Shown here: positions 1 through 5,909 of the stretch, piece by piece
How positions within the stretch are numbered: the first letter of the stretch is position 1
How the letters are laid out: every line of letters begins with the position of its first letter
From: an uncultured Flavobacteriales bacterium
GTDB taxonomy: Bacteria > Bacteroidota > Bacteroidia > Palsa-965
Reading direction: 5' to 3'
NCBI GenBank assembly: GCA_946478675.1
Contig: CAMLEF010000249.1
Span: 1-6,958, forward strand
DNA: 6,958 nt
Notes under the pieces: generated by a model
Databases searched by the model: none
Seen by the model: the letters and a program-made list of their open reading frames with translations, nothing else
Told to the model about the DNA's origin: nothing
Made by a program: the position numbers and the translations under genes

Positions 1-97
1 ACTCTCGTTTCCATCTTTTTTTGATGCAAACCTAACGCGCAAAGTAGCCCGTAGCCGGATGCTAATTGCTTATATCCGTTTGTAAACGTTTGTACGG

Positions 98-160
98 AAA
101 AAAACAAAAAGTAGACCTCGAAGGTTTCCAAAACCTTCGAGGTCTACTTTTTGTTTTTTT
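98..160. repeat. Perfect long hairpin (copy 1 of a paired palindromic repeat), bidirectional terminator-like
   Basis: Positions 98-127 and 131-160 are exact inverted repeats: a 30-bp stem with no mismatch and a 3-nt loop (cca). The core arm reads gtagacctcgaaggttt. The left arm starts with an A run and the right arm ends with a T run, so transcripts in either direction would end in a stem followed by U residues. It lies just beyond the decayed uvrD tail at 178-245, in the same relative place that the 274-326 hairpin has to the intact uvrD gene. From memory, palindromes with this acctcgaaggttt core recur between genes in Bacteroidota; I could not check this. It may act as a terminator or be a dispersed repeat. 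Confidence 0.85.
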
Positions 161-177
161 TGTTGGAATGAAGACGA

Positions 178-245
178 TTATTGAACAGTCTCCAGCCGCG
201 CGAACTTCAGCAGCAATTGTTTCTCCCCGCGCCGTCACTGTCGCC
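178..245 (-). pseudogene. Decayed duplicate of the 3' end of uvrD/pcrA
   Basis: Read on the minus strand, this stretch aligns with the last 76 bp of the intact helicase gene (334-409). About 57 of its 68 bases are identical, and it has two deletions (7 nt and 1 nt). Its last codons read GEKQLLLKFARLETVQ-stop, against GQKQLLLKFARLEIVG-stop in the intact gene. In the well-aligned part most differences are synonymous (aag/aaa, cag/caa, ttt/ttc, ttg/ctg, gtg/gtt). The 7-nt deletion breaks the frame upstream, and nothing else of the gene is recognisable, so it cannot make a helicase. It is followed on the minus strand by its own hairpin (98-160), as the real gene is by 274-326. It is therefore a tandem copy of tail plus terminator, or what is left of a second gene copy. 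Confidence 0.8.
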
Positions 246-273
246 TATTCATTTGTAACGCTTGCGCGGGGAA

Positions 274-326
274 AAGAAAAAGTAAACCTCGAAGGTTTCT
301 AAAACCTTCGAGGTTTACTTTTTTTT
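274..326 (-). terminator. Hairpin terminator of uvrD (copy 2 of the paired palindromic repeat)
   Basis: Positions 274-298 and 302-326 form a 25-bp stem with one G.T wobble (276/324) and a 3-nt loop (cta). It begins 8 bases past the uvrD stop codon. On the minus strand the stem ends in a mostly T tract (tttttctttt), as in an intrinsic terminator. The left and right tracts mirror each other, so it could stop transcription from both sides. Its core is the same as that of the 98-160 hairpin except for one A-T pair (285/315) where the other has G-C (114/144). Its position right behind the gene supports termination; whether it is also part of a dispersed repeat family is not decidable here. Confidence 0.8.
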
Positions 327-333
327 CGTTGGA

Positions 334-2739
334 TTACCCCACAATCTCCAACCGCGCAAACTTCAGCAGCAACTGCTTCTGTCCCGCGCCGTCAAACATC
401 ACCGTCGCCTTGATATTCGGAAACGCGCCTTCCAGCTGCATCACCTTGCCGGTTCCGAAACGCTCGTGCTTCACCAGCATGCCGACCTGCAAATTTTTCA
501 GGTGACTGTTATCCTGCAGCGGCTGTGAAGCATTTGCAGTGCTTGCCTTGACGAGATTTTTTTTCTTCGGCAGGATCGTCGTTTGCTCTGATGAGGAAGT
601 CGTGCTGCCGGTTGCGGTACGCGGCTTCTTCAGGCCGAAGGTCGGTTCGTTGAGCACGTCGAATTCTCCGCGGGCGGCGCTGTTGGCGGCTTCGATGAAT
701 TTCGGATCGATTTCTTCGATGAAGCGGCTCGGCTCGCAGATCGTCAGGTTGCCCCAGCGATAGCGCGACGCGGCGTAGGTGACCGTGGCGCGTTTCTCGG
801 CGCGGGTGATCGCCACGTAGAACAGGCGGCGCTCTTCTTCGAGATCGGCGCGCGAATTCAGCGAGAGCGGGGAAGGGAAGAGGTTCTCTTCGACGCCGAC
901 GATAAACACGTACGGGAACTCCAGGCCTTTTGCGGCGTGGATCGTCATGAGCGAAACGCGGTCGCGCTCTTCTTCGGTTTCTTTCGTGTCCGCGTCGGTG
1001 AGCAGCGCGATGTCCTGCATGAACTGGTCGAGCGTGCGCAGCGGGGCTTCGTTGCCCATGGTCTCTTCGATAAGCTGCGCCTGGCGTTCCACTTCGATGC
1101 GTTGCAGCTCGGGATCGTTTTCGATGAGCTCGATCGGCGGCGTGTTTTCCGTGTCGGAGAATTCTTTCAGACCGTTGAGCAGCTCCTGTACGTTCTCGTA
1201 GCGGCTCACGCCTTCCGGCGTTTTGTCGGCGTAGAGCTCGCGCAGCAAACCGCTTTGCGTGGCGATGTGGTTGCCCATCTCGTAGGCGTTCTGCACCGAC
1301 AGCATCACGCGGAAGCTGTTGATCATCGTAACGAAATCGAGAATGCGCTGCGTTGTGCCGGAGTTGATGGACAGGCCGAAGTCGACGATGTTTTCTGCGG
1401 CGGTCCAGAGGCTGACGTCGTTGTCGCGCGCGGCGATGATGAGCTTTTCGATCGACGTGTCGCCGATGCCGCGGGCGGGATAGTTGATGACGCGCTTGAA
1501 CGCTTCTTCGTCGTGCGGGTTGATCGCCAGGCGATAGTAAGCGAGCATATCTTTCACCTCTTTGCGCTGGTAGAAGGAAAGCCCGCCGTAGATGCGGTAG
1601 GGAATATTTTTCTTGCGCAGCGCTTCTTCCATCGCACGGCTTTGCGCGTTGGTGCGGTAGAGGATGGCAAAGTCGCGGTTGTGCGCCTGCGCGGTGAGCT
1701 TCGTGTCGAAGATGCTGCGCGCAACGATCTGTCCTTCTTCGTTGTCGGTGCTCGCTTTGAGCAGCTGGATGCGTTCGCCTTCATGGTTGGCTGTCCAGAC
1801 GTTCTTCTCGAGCTGGTCGCGGTTGTTCTTGATGATGGCGTTGGCGGCGTTGACGATGTTCTGCGTGCTGCGGTAGTTCTGCTCGAGCTTGAACGTGACC
1901 ATGTCAGGATAATCGCGTTCGAAGCTGAGGATGTTCTGGATGTTCGCTCCGCGGAAGCCGTAGATCGACTGCGCATCGTCGCCGACCACGCAGAGGTTCT
2001 GGAATTTCGCCGCGAGCTGCTTCACGATCACGTACTGCGAGAAGTTCGTATCCTGGTACTCGTCCACCATGATGAAGCGGAACTTGTCCTGGTACTTGTT
2101 CAGGATATCCGGGTAATCGCGCAGCAGGATGTTCGTGTTGAAGAGCAGGTCGTCGAAATCCATCGCGCCGGCTTTGAAGCAGCGTTTCGCGTACAGGTCG
2201 TAAACGAGGCCGAGCTTCGGTTTTCCGCTCATGCGGTCTTCTTCGATGACGTTGCTGTTTTGCAGGTACGACTGTGCGGAAAGCAGGTTGTTCTTCGCGG
2301 CGGAGATGCGCCCGAGCACGAGCGAAGGCTTGTATACTTTTTCGTCGAGGCCCTGTTCTTTCAGGATGGTTTTGATCAGGCTCTTCGAATCGTCGGTGTC
2401 GTAGATGGTGAAGTTGGACGGGTAGCCGAGTCGTTCGGCTTCGGTGCGGAGGATGCGGGCGAAGACGGAGTGGAAGGTGCCCATCCACAGGTTACGGGCT
2501 TCGCTTTTGGAAACGATCTTCGCGATACGTTCTTTCATCTCGCGCGCCGCTTTGTTGGTAAAGGTGAGCGCCAGGATGTTGAACGGATCGATGCCTTTGC
2601 GGATGAGGTGCGCAATGCGATACGTCAGCACGCGGGTTTTGCCCGAGCCGGCGCCCGCCACGATCATCACAGGTCCATCGGTATGGGTGACGGCATTACG
2701 CTGCACTTCGTTGAGCTCGTCGAGATAGTTATTGTTCAC
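334..2739 (-). CDS. uvrD: ATP-dependent 3'-5' DNA helicase UvrD/PcrA (superfamily 1A)
   Basis: An 801-residue helicase that unwinds DNA 3' to 5' using ATP. The family acts in nucleotide excision and mismatch repair, clears RecA or stalled polymerases, and serves replication restart. All superfamily 1A motifs are present in order: Q motif (Q13), Walker A AGAGSGKT (28-35), motif Ia (57-69), Walker B VDEYQDT (225-231), motif III VVGDDAQSIYGFRGA (251-265), motif IV QNYRST (287-292), motif V MTIHAAKGLEF (598-608) and motif VI (636-650, with the ITRAEKR arginine). A low-complexity Ser/Thr/Lys linker (about 690-745) leads to a C-terminal Tudor-like domain (748-801), which in PcrA binds RNA polymerase. 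The start is GTG (2737-2739). It is the only usable in-frame start before the stop at 2794-2796, and the next downstream Met would remove the Q motif. No Shine-Dalgarno sequence precedes it. The gene is monocistronic, divergent from the exported-protein gene at 2912. UvrD and PcrA cannot be told apart by sequence alone. Confidence 0.97.
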   Translation of the reverse strand: MNNNYLDELNEVQRNAVTHTDGPVMIVAGAGSGKTRVLTYRIAHLIRKGIDPFNILALTFTNKAAREMKERIAKIVSKSEARNLWMGTFHSVFARILRTEAERLGYPSNFTIYDTDDSKSLIKTILKEQGLDEKVYKPSLVLGRISAAKNNLLSAQSYLQNSNVIEEDRMSGKPKLGLVYDLYAKRCFKAGAMDFDDLLFNTNILLRDYPDILNKYQDKFRFIMVDEYQDTNFSQYVIVKQLAAKFQNLCVVGDDAQSIYGFRGANIQNILSFERDYPDMVTFKLEQNYRSTQNIVNAANAIIKNNRDQLEKNVWTANHEGERIQLLKASTDNEEGQIVARSIFDTKLTAQAHNRDFAILYRTNAQSRAMEEALRKKNIPYRIYGGLSFYQRKEVKDMLAYYRLAINPHDEEAFKRVINYPARGIGDTSIEKLIIAARDNDVSLWTAAENIVDFGLSINSGTTQRILDFVTMINSFRVMLSVQNAYEMGNHIATQSGLLRELYADKTPEGVSRYENVQELLNGLKEFSDTENTPPIELIENDPELQRIEVERQAQLIEETMGNEAPLRTLDQFMQDIALLTDADTKETEEERDRVSLMTIHAAKGLEFPYVFIVGVEENLFPSPLSLNSRADLEEERRLFYVAITRAEKRATVTYAASRYRWGNLTICEPSRFIEEIDPKFIEAANSAARGEFDVLNEPTFGLKKPRTATGSTTSSSEQTTILPKKKNLVKASTANASQPLQDNSHLKNLQVGMLVKHERFGTGKVMQLEGAFPNIKATVMFDGAGQKQLLLKFARLEIVG

Positions 2740-2788
2740 GGGAAAAAAAGCGGTTGAAAAAAGTAAATGGGTACGATGAAATCTCCTG

Positions 2789-2796
2789 CAAATTTA
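2789..2796 (-). promoter_or_regulatory. Probable uvrD promoter, -7 element TAAATTTG
   Basis: On the minus strand the octamer TAAATTTG matches the Bacteroidota -7 consensus TAnnTTTG exactly. Its distance to the GTG start (about 50 bases) implies a leader of roughly 40 bases. No TTG-type -33 element stands at the usual spacing; only a T-rich stretch (2814-2821 region) lies there, so the upstream half is weak. An aggag sequence just downstream (2783-2787) is more than 40 bases from the start codon and cannot serve as its ribosome-binding site. Confidence 0.5.
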
Positions 2797-2822
2797 CGGG
2801 TTTGCGCGGGGAGGAAAAAGCC

Positions 2823-2831
2823 TGTGGATAA
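2823..2831 (-). promoter_or_regulatory. Perfect DnaA-box 9-mer (TTATCCACA) upstream of uvrD
   Basis: The minus strand reads TTATCCACA, identical to the classical high-affinity DnaA box. It lies about 27 bases upstream of the -7 element of uvrD, at or just above the -33 region, where bound DnaA could affect transcription of the helicase gene. Only one box is seen here, with no AT-rich unwinding region or box cluster, so this is not an origin. A single 9-mer can occur by chance (about 0.05 expected in the window on both strands). Confidence 0.35.
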
Positions 2832-2911
2832 CTGGTGAAATCTGACGAATCCGGCTTTTCCTCCTGACGCAACTCATGCGGCGTTGAGCGTGTTTGCTGG
2901 ATTTTTACTTC

Positions 2912-3460
2912 ATGAAACGAATCCTGCTCTTCGTGCTGCTTTTTTCTACACGTCTTTTTTCGCAGGAAGAACATTCTCCGAAATTGCTTTGGTGGGCTTC
3001 GGCGGACGGAGGAATTACTTCGGTGCAAAACCTGCGGCCGGAATTGAGCGCGGGGTTCAGCGCCAATGCCGTTTACCGGAAGCAATTGTTCGGCGCGCGG
3101 TTGCTGTTCTGCGAAGAGCTGGTGGTGCTGCGCACGGCGCTCAGGACGGACGAGCTGGCGCTGTATTACGGACGCTATTTTCTCAATGAAGAGCGGACGG
3201 CTTACGCGGCGCTCGGCGGCGGCATTTCATTTGTGAATTATTACACGTACGGCGCGGAGACGAACACGGGCCAGCCGTTCGGAACGTATTACCTGCTGGA
3301 GCCGAATTATACCTGCGGCATTGCACTCGATGCGCAGGCGGGCCTTCACCTGTTTCGCTACGTAGGAATCGGCGTGCACGGATTCGTGAGCGCCAATGTG
3401 AAGCGCACACTCGCCGGCGCAATGCTGTCGGTGCGGGTGGGCTGCTTGTACGGTGATTGA
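2912..3460 (+). CDS. Small exported protein of unknown function, possible outer-membrane beta-barrel
   Basis: This gene encodes 182 residues. The N-terminus MKRILLFVLLFSTRLFSQEE is a clear Sec signal peptide: positive residues, a hydrophobic core and likely cleavage after LFS (residue 17). The residue after the cleavage site is Q, so this is not a lipoprotein. The mature part has alternating polar and aromatic or hydrophobic stretches with Gly-rich turns (ALGGGISFVNYYTYG, GIGVHGFVSANV), as in small Bacteroidota outer-membrane barrel proteins. I do not recognise a specific family. ATG 2912 is chosen over the in-frame TTG at 2894 because it puts the signal peptide at the N-terminus. The gene is divergent from uvrD. 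No good TAnnTTTG site or Shine-Dalgarno sequence is visible before it. The structured element at 3481-3581 starts 20 bases after its stop and could be part of its 3' UTR. Confidence 0.8.
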   Translation: MKRILLFVLLFSTRLFSQEEHSPKLLWWASADGGITSVQNLRPELSAGFSANAVYRKQLFGARLLFCEELVVLRTALRTDELALYYGRYFLNEERTAYAALGGGISFVNYYTYGAETNTGQPFGTYYLLEPNYTCGIALDAQAGLHLFRYVGIGVHGFVSANVKRTLAGAMLSVRVGCLYGD

Positions 3461-3480
3461 AATTGCGAACGCTTCCAATT

Positions 3481-3581
3481 AGCCCTGATCGCAGCGGAAA
3501 GCCCGGAGGGTGCGGCGAACAAAGCAGATGCGGAGCAGCGCTTTGTTCTGCTGCACCCGAGGACTTGCAGCGGAGAGCAGG
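3481..3581 (+). ncRNA. Structured RNA-like element: long hairpin with regularly spaced A.G/G.A pairs
   Basis: Positions 3484-3501 and 3564-3581 face each other as an 18-step stem. Thirteen steps are Watson-Crick and the other five are all A opposite G (3488/3577, 3491/3574, 3493/3572, 3496/3569, 3498/3567). Both arms contain gcagcgga. Further in, gggtgc (3508-3513) pairs with gcaccc (3553-3558) and aacaaagc (3518-3525) with gctttgtt (3540-3547), leaving a small apical loop. Purine mismatches arranged this way suggest sheared G.A pairs in a folded RNA rather than random sequence. The strand is set by the T run at 3624-3629. From memory, intergenic elements with the agccc-gat-agcggaa half and an agcgga-agc-gg half, separated by a variable hairpin, recur in Bacteroidota; the Rfam Flavo-1 motif is a candidate identity, unverified. 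Function is unknown: independent small RNA, or a 3' UTR structure of the gene at 2912. Confidence 0.6.
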
Positions 3582-3582
3582 A

Positions 3583-3629
3583 CCGGAACTTCCTGGTGAC
3601 GACAACTGCCGCTGCTCCGGATCTTTTTT
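3583..3629 (+). terminator. Terminator-like stem and T run after the structured element
   Basis: The sequence ccgga (3583-3587) pairs with tccgg (3616-3620). It may be extended by ga/tc (3581-3582 with 3622-3623) around a bulged A, and it is followed by six T residues (3624-3629). The enclosed loop is long (28 nt), so the stem is not ideal. It would end plus-strand transcripts from the exported-protein gene or from the RNA-like element. Confidence 0.45.
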
Positions 3630-3680
3630 ATCATGCGAAAGCAACGCTTCTTCCTCCAAATGAAAATGGAACAGCTGCAT

Positions 3681-3721
3681 AAAAAAATAACCAACCCGGA
3701 CAGGGTTACCGCCAGGTTGGT
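3681..3721 (-). terminator. Intrinsic terminator of the cold-shock gene
   Basis: On the minus strand, accaacc (3715-3721) pairs with ggttggt (3690-3696), with two more G-C pairs inside after one mismatch. A T7 run (complement of the A run 3681-3687) follows after a short gap. It starts 25 bases past the stop codon of the cold-shock gene and would end its short transcript. Confidence 0.75.
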
Positions 3722-3745
3722 ATTCACAAGAAATGTGTTGCGGAA

Positions 3746-3937
3746 TTAGCCGACTTTTTTCACGTTCACCGCGTTGAGGCCTTTACGGCCTTCGATCACT
3801 TCGAACGTTACTTTATCATTTTGCGTGACTTTGTCGACGAGGCCGGTGACGTGCACGAAAATTTCGTTGCCACCGTCTTCTTTGATGAATCCAAAACCTT
3901 TGGTCTCATTGAAGAATTTTACGACTCCTGTTTTCAT
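3746..3937 (-). CDS. cspA: Cold-shock domain protein (CspA family)
   Basis: A 63-residue single cold-shock domain, the full normal length. These cytoplasmic five-stranded beta-barrel proteins bind single-stranded RNA and DNA and melt RNA secondary structure, in the cold or in normal growth. RNP1 is KGFGFI (13-18), RNP2 is IFVHV (26-30), and the aromatic F8-F9 in VKFFNETKGFGFI adds to the nucleic-acid-binding face. The C-terminal part (GRKGLNAVNVKKV) is also typical. The start is ATG with no Shine-Dalgarno sequence. The gene stands alone with its own promoter (3966-3973) and terminator (3681-3721). The leader predicted from the promoter is only about 20-25 bases, so the long thermosensor leader of E. 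coli cspA is absent. The family is certain; the paralogue letter is conventional, since such genes are usually multicopy. Confidence 0.95.
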   Translation of the reverse strand: MKTGVVKFFNETKGFGFIKEDGGNEIFVHVTGLVDKVTQNDKVTFEVIEGRKGLNAVNVKKVG

Positions 3938-3965
3938 TGGAATTAGGTAAGATTGAATACTGTAT

Positions 3966-3973
3966 CAAAGATA
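3966..3973 (-). promoter_or_regulatory. Probable promoter of the cold-shock gene, -7 element TATCTTTG
   Basis: On the minus strand TATCTTTG matches the Bacteroidota -7 consensus TAnnTTTG exactly. It ends 28 bases before the ATG, giving a short leader. Upstream, a weak tttatg stands near the expected -33 place. The site lies in the 91-base gap after the membrane-protein gene, where no T-run terminator is seen, so some read-through from the upstream operon is possible. Confidence 0.6.
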
Positions 3974-4028
3974 TTCTTTTTCGTCTCGCGGCATAAATTT
4001 TTACGGGTTTTGATGAGGCCGCTGCAGA

Positions 4029-5909
4029 TCAGCGTACATACAACCAAATTTCTACGTCGTCGATCCATACATTGGAGGGATCGTCCTTCACCGGCAGCAC
4101 GCGGAGGCGGTCGCGGGCAAAGAGCGGGTTGAGGCGCATGTTGTACTCACAAGTGACCCACTCATTGGGACGGTAGATCCACGTTTTCAGGCGCATGCCG
4201 CTGTTGAGGATGAGCTGCCCGTCGCGTTCCTGCAGGAAGAGCAGCGTGGTGTTCGCGTCGATGTTTTCCACCCTGAATTTCATGCGGACGCGCACCCAGG
4301 CTTCGCTTTTCCCTTCGTAAAGCGAAGAGTCGCGCAGGAATTCGTTGACGTACCCGCTCCAGAACGGCGGGTTGCTTTGGGGCTCGTGGAAACGTCCGGC
4401 GTGTGTGCCGGATGCGGCGGGACCTTCCTCGACGGTCTCCCAGTTTTTGATCACGGTGTCGCGGACTTCGAGATCGTTCTTGTAGTGATACACTTCTTTC
4501 GCGTCATCGGGGATGCGCTGCGGCTCGGCGTCGGCGAAGATGTAGAAGTACTGCTTGTCGGTTTTCAGGAACACGCGCCAGTACATGTCTTCTTTGATGC
4601 GGTCGTAAGGAAGAATGCTGTGCCGGTATTGCCAGGTCTGGATCTGCGTGATGGCCGAGAGCGGCAACAGCAGCAACACCGTGATGGCCGCGGGAAGAAA
4701 ACGGACCTTCGATAATTCCTGCAGCGTAATGCCGAGCAGCACGGCGAACACGGGAAGTAATACCACCATCGGACGCAAGCCGAACGCGCCGCCGTAGTTC
4801 CAGGCCCACCACGAAGAAAGCACCCAATCGACGAGCAGGAGGAAACCGGCAAATGCGAAAAAGCGGAACGTGTTTTTGCGCACCCACACGAAGATGCCCA
4901 TCGCGGCTACGAACATCGCGGGCGCCCAGAGGAAAAACCCGTTGCGGTAGCTGAAGAGAAAACGGATCATGCGCGGGTGGCGGAAGTCGAATGCTTCTTC
5001 GCCGTACGCATCCACCCACCATTTGCCAACCTCCAATTTGTAATACAGCAGCTGGATGCCGATCACCAGCGCGCCGCAGAGCAATGCCAACGCGAGATAC
5101 AGCGGCATGCGAAACGGATCGCGGATGAGCTTCCACGTGGCGGGCCAGCTGCCGGCGAGAAACGGAATAGCGAGCACGATCAGCGCGTTCACCGGGCGCA
5201 GCAAAACCGTCATGCCGAGCAGCGCGGCGGTCCATATCAATCGCCGGCCGGAAGGTTGTTCGATTTGCCGCTGCACGTTCAGCAGGAACAGCGCGACCAT
5301 CGAGAACGAATACACGTGCGACATCATCGATTCCCAGGTCGCGTAATAGGAGAGGTTCGTTCCGGCGTAAACCGTCAGCAGCACGACGGCGATGATCCAG
5401 TCTTTGACCTGGAAACGCTGCAGCAGTTTCCGCAATGCCCAAAGCCCGGCCATGAGGTAGAACAATGCGCCGAGCGTTACGGCCGCGACGTAATAGAACG
5501 AATAGCCGTCGCGCGGATGTTCCGGCGAGCCGCTGCACCAATGCGCCACGATATAAAACGGCAGCTGCAGCACCGCCACGCCGGAGAAATATTTGTTGAC
5601 GGGCATTTCATAAGCGCGGTTACAAAAAGTGCAGCCTTTCTGGAATTGCAGGAAGCGGTAACGGCCGGCGAGCGAATCGAGGAAATGGTATTGGTAATCG
5701 TGGTGCACGACGGTGGCGGGCAGGTAGCCGTAATAACCGCCGCTGTCGCTGATGTAAAGGCTTTGCCAGTTGTCGTCGCTCCAGCGTTCGGTGACGACGT
5801 AATTCAGCGAGTAACCGAAAATGCCCAGCCACACCAGCAGCGACCAGCTCCACTTCGCGGGACGAAGCAGGTTTTGTGTGGTTGTGCTGAAATATTGGCG
5901 AAGGCTCAT
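4029..5909 (-). CDS. Multi-pass membrane protein, GT-C glycosyltransferase-like, with C-terminal beta-rich domain
   Basis: A 626-residue protein with about 11-12 hydrophobic segments (near residues 22-38, 110-126, 138-158, 170-188, 197-211, 224-254, 270-289, 325-343, 347-366, 376-395 and 404-420). The first large loop after TM1 has acidic pairs (SDDNW, 44-48; ISDSGGYYGYLPA, 53-65), resembling the acidic catalytic loop of polyprenyl-phosphate-sugar-using GT-C enzymes. Other family-like blocks are MSHVYSF (196-202) and WAWNYGGAFGLRP (368-380). A CTFC pair sits in the same loop (93-96). The last ~180 residues (about 445-626) have no membrane segment. They look like a beta-sandwich, ending NVWIDDVEIWLYV, as in many carbohydrate-binding-like modules. 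The likely role is adding a sugar to an envelope glycan or protein outside the inner membrane; the substrate is unknown. The ATG overlaps the stop of the WG-repeat gene (ATGA), so the two are probably translationally coupled. The enzyme class is inferred from topology and motifs, not proven. Confidence 0.7.
   Translation of the reverse strand: MSLRQYFSTTTQNLLRPAKWSWSLLVWLGIFGYSLNYVVTERWSDDNWQSLYISDSGGYYGYLPATVVHHDYQYHFLDSLAGRYRFLQFQKGCTFCNRAYEMPVNKYFSGVAVLQLPFYIVAHWCSGSPEHPRDGYSFYYVAAVTLGALFYLMAGLWALRKLLQRFQVKDWIIAVVLLTVYAGTNLSYYATWESMMSHVYSFSMVALFLLNVQRQIEQPSGRRLIWTAALLGMTVLLRPVNALIVLAIPFLAGSWPATWKLIRDPFRMPLYLALALLCGALVIGIQLLYYKLEVGKWWVDAYGEEAFDFRHPRMIRFLFSYRNGFFLWAPAMFVAAMGIFVWVRKNTFRFFAFAGFLLLVDWVLSSWWAWNYGGAFGLRPMVVLLPVFAVLLGITLQELSKVRFLPAAITVLLLLPLSAITQIQTWQYRHSILPYDRIKEDMYWRVFLKTDKQYFYIFADAEPQRIPDDAKEVYHYKNDLEVRDTVIKNWETVEEGPAASGTHAGRFHEPQSNPPFWSGYVNEFLRDSSLYEGKSEAWVRVRMKFRVENIDANTTLLFLQERDGQLILNSGMRLKTWIYRPNEWVTCEYNMRLNPLFARDRLRVLPVKDDPSNVWIDDVEIWLYVR

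Noticed and set aside
77..94. Two direct copies of cgtttgta (77-84 and 87-94), also a short cgttt/aaacg palindrome
   Set aside because: They are too short and isolated to call an operator; no gene starts nearby in the window.
66..302. A 78-codon plus-strand frame across the two hairpins
   Set aside because: It runs through both hairpins and antisense to the decayed uvrD tail. Its repeated KVDLEGF/KVNLEGF ends are just translated palindrome arms.
98..326. The two similar hairpins as CRISPR repeats
   Set aside because: There are only two copies, they are fully palindromic, the piece between them is about 113 bp and matches uvrD, and no cas genes are present.
937..2757. A 606-codon open frame on the plus strand opposite uvrD
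   Set aside because: It is antisense to a helicase with all motifs intact. It is rich in Val, Arg, Ala, Glu and Asp without domains, as expected from the mirror frame of GC-biased codons.
2729..3085. A 118-codon minus-strand frame covering the uvrD promoter region
   Set aside because: It overlaps the signal-peptide region of the exported-protein gene on the other strand and the proposed uvrD promoter, and its composition has no protein-like pattern.
3183..3727. Minus-strand frames of 165 and 82 codons over the structured element
   Set aside because: They run through the structured element and the cold-shock terminator, are Arg/Ser/Pro-rich or low in domain signal, and show no initiation context.
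4020..4034. A 5-bp stem at the stop codon of the membrane-protein gene as a terminator
   Set aside because: The stem is short and no T run follows it on the minus strand.
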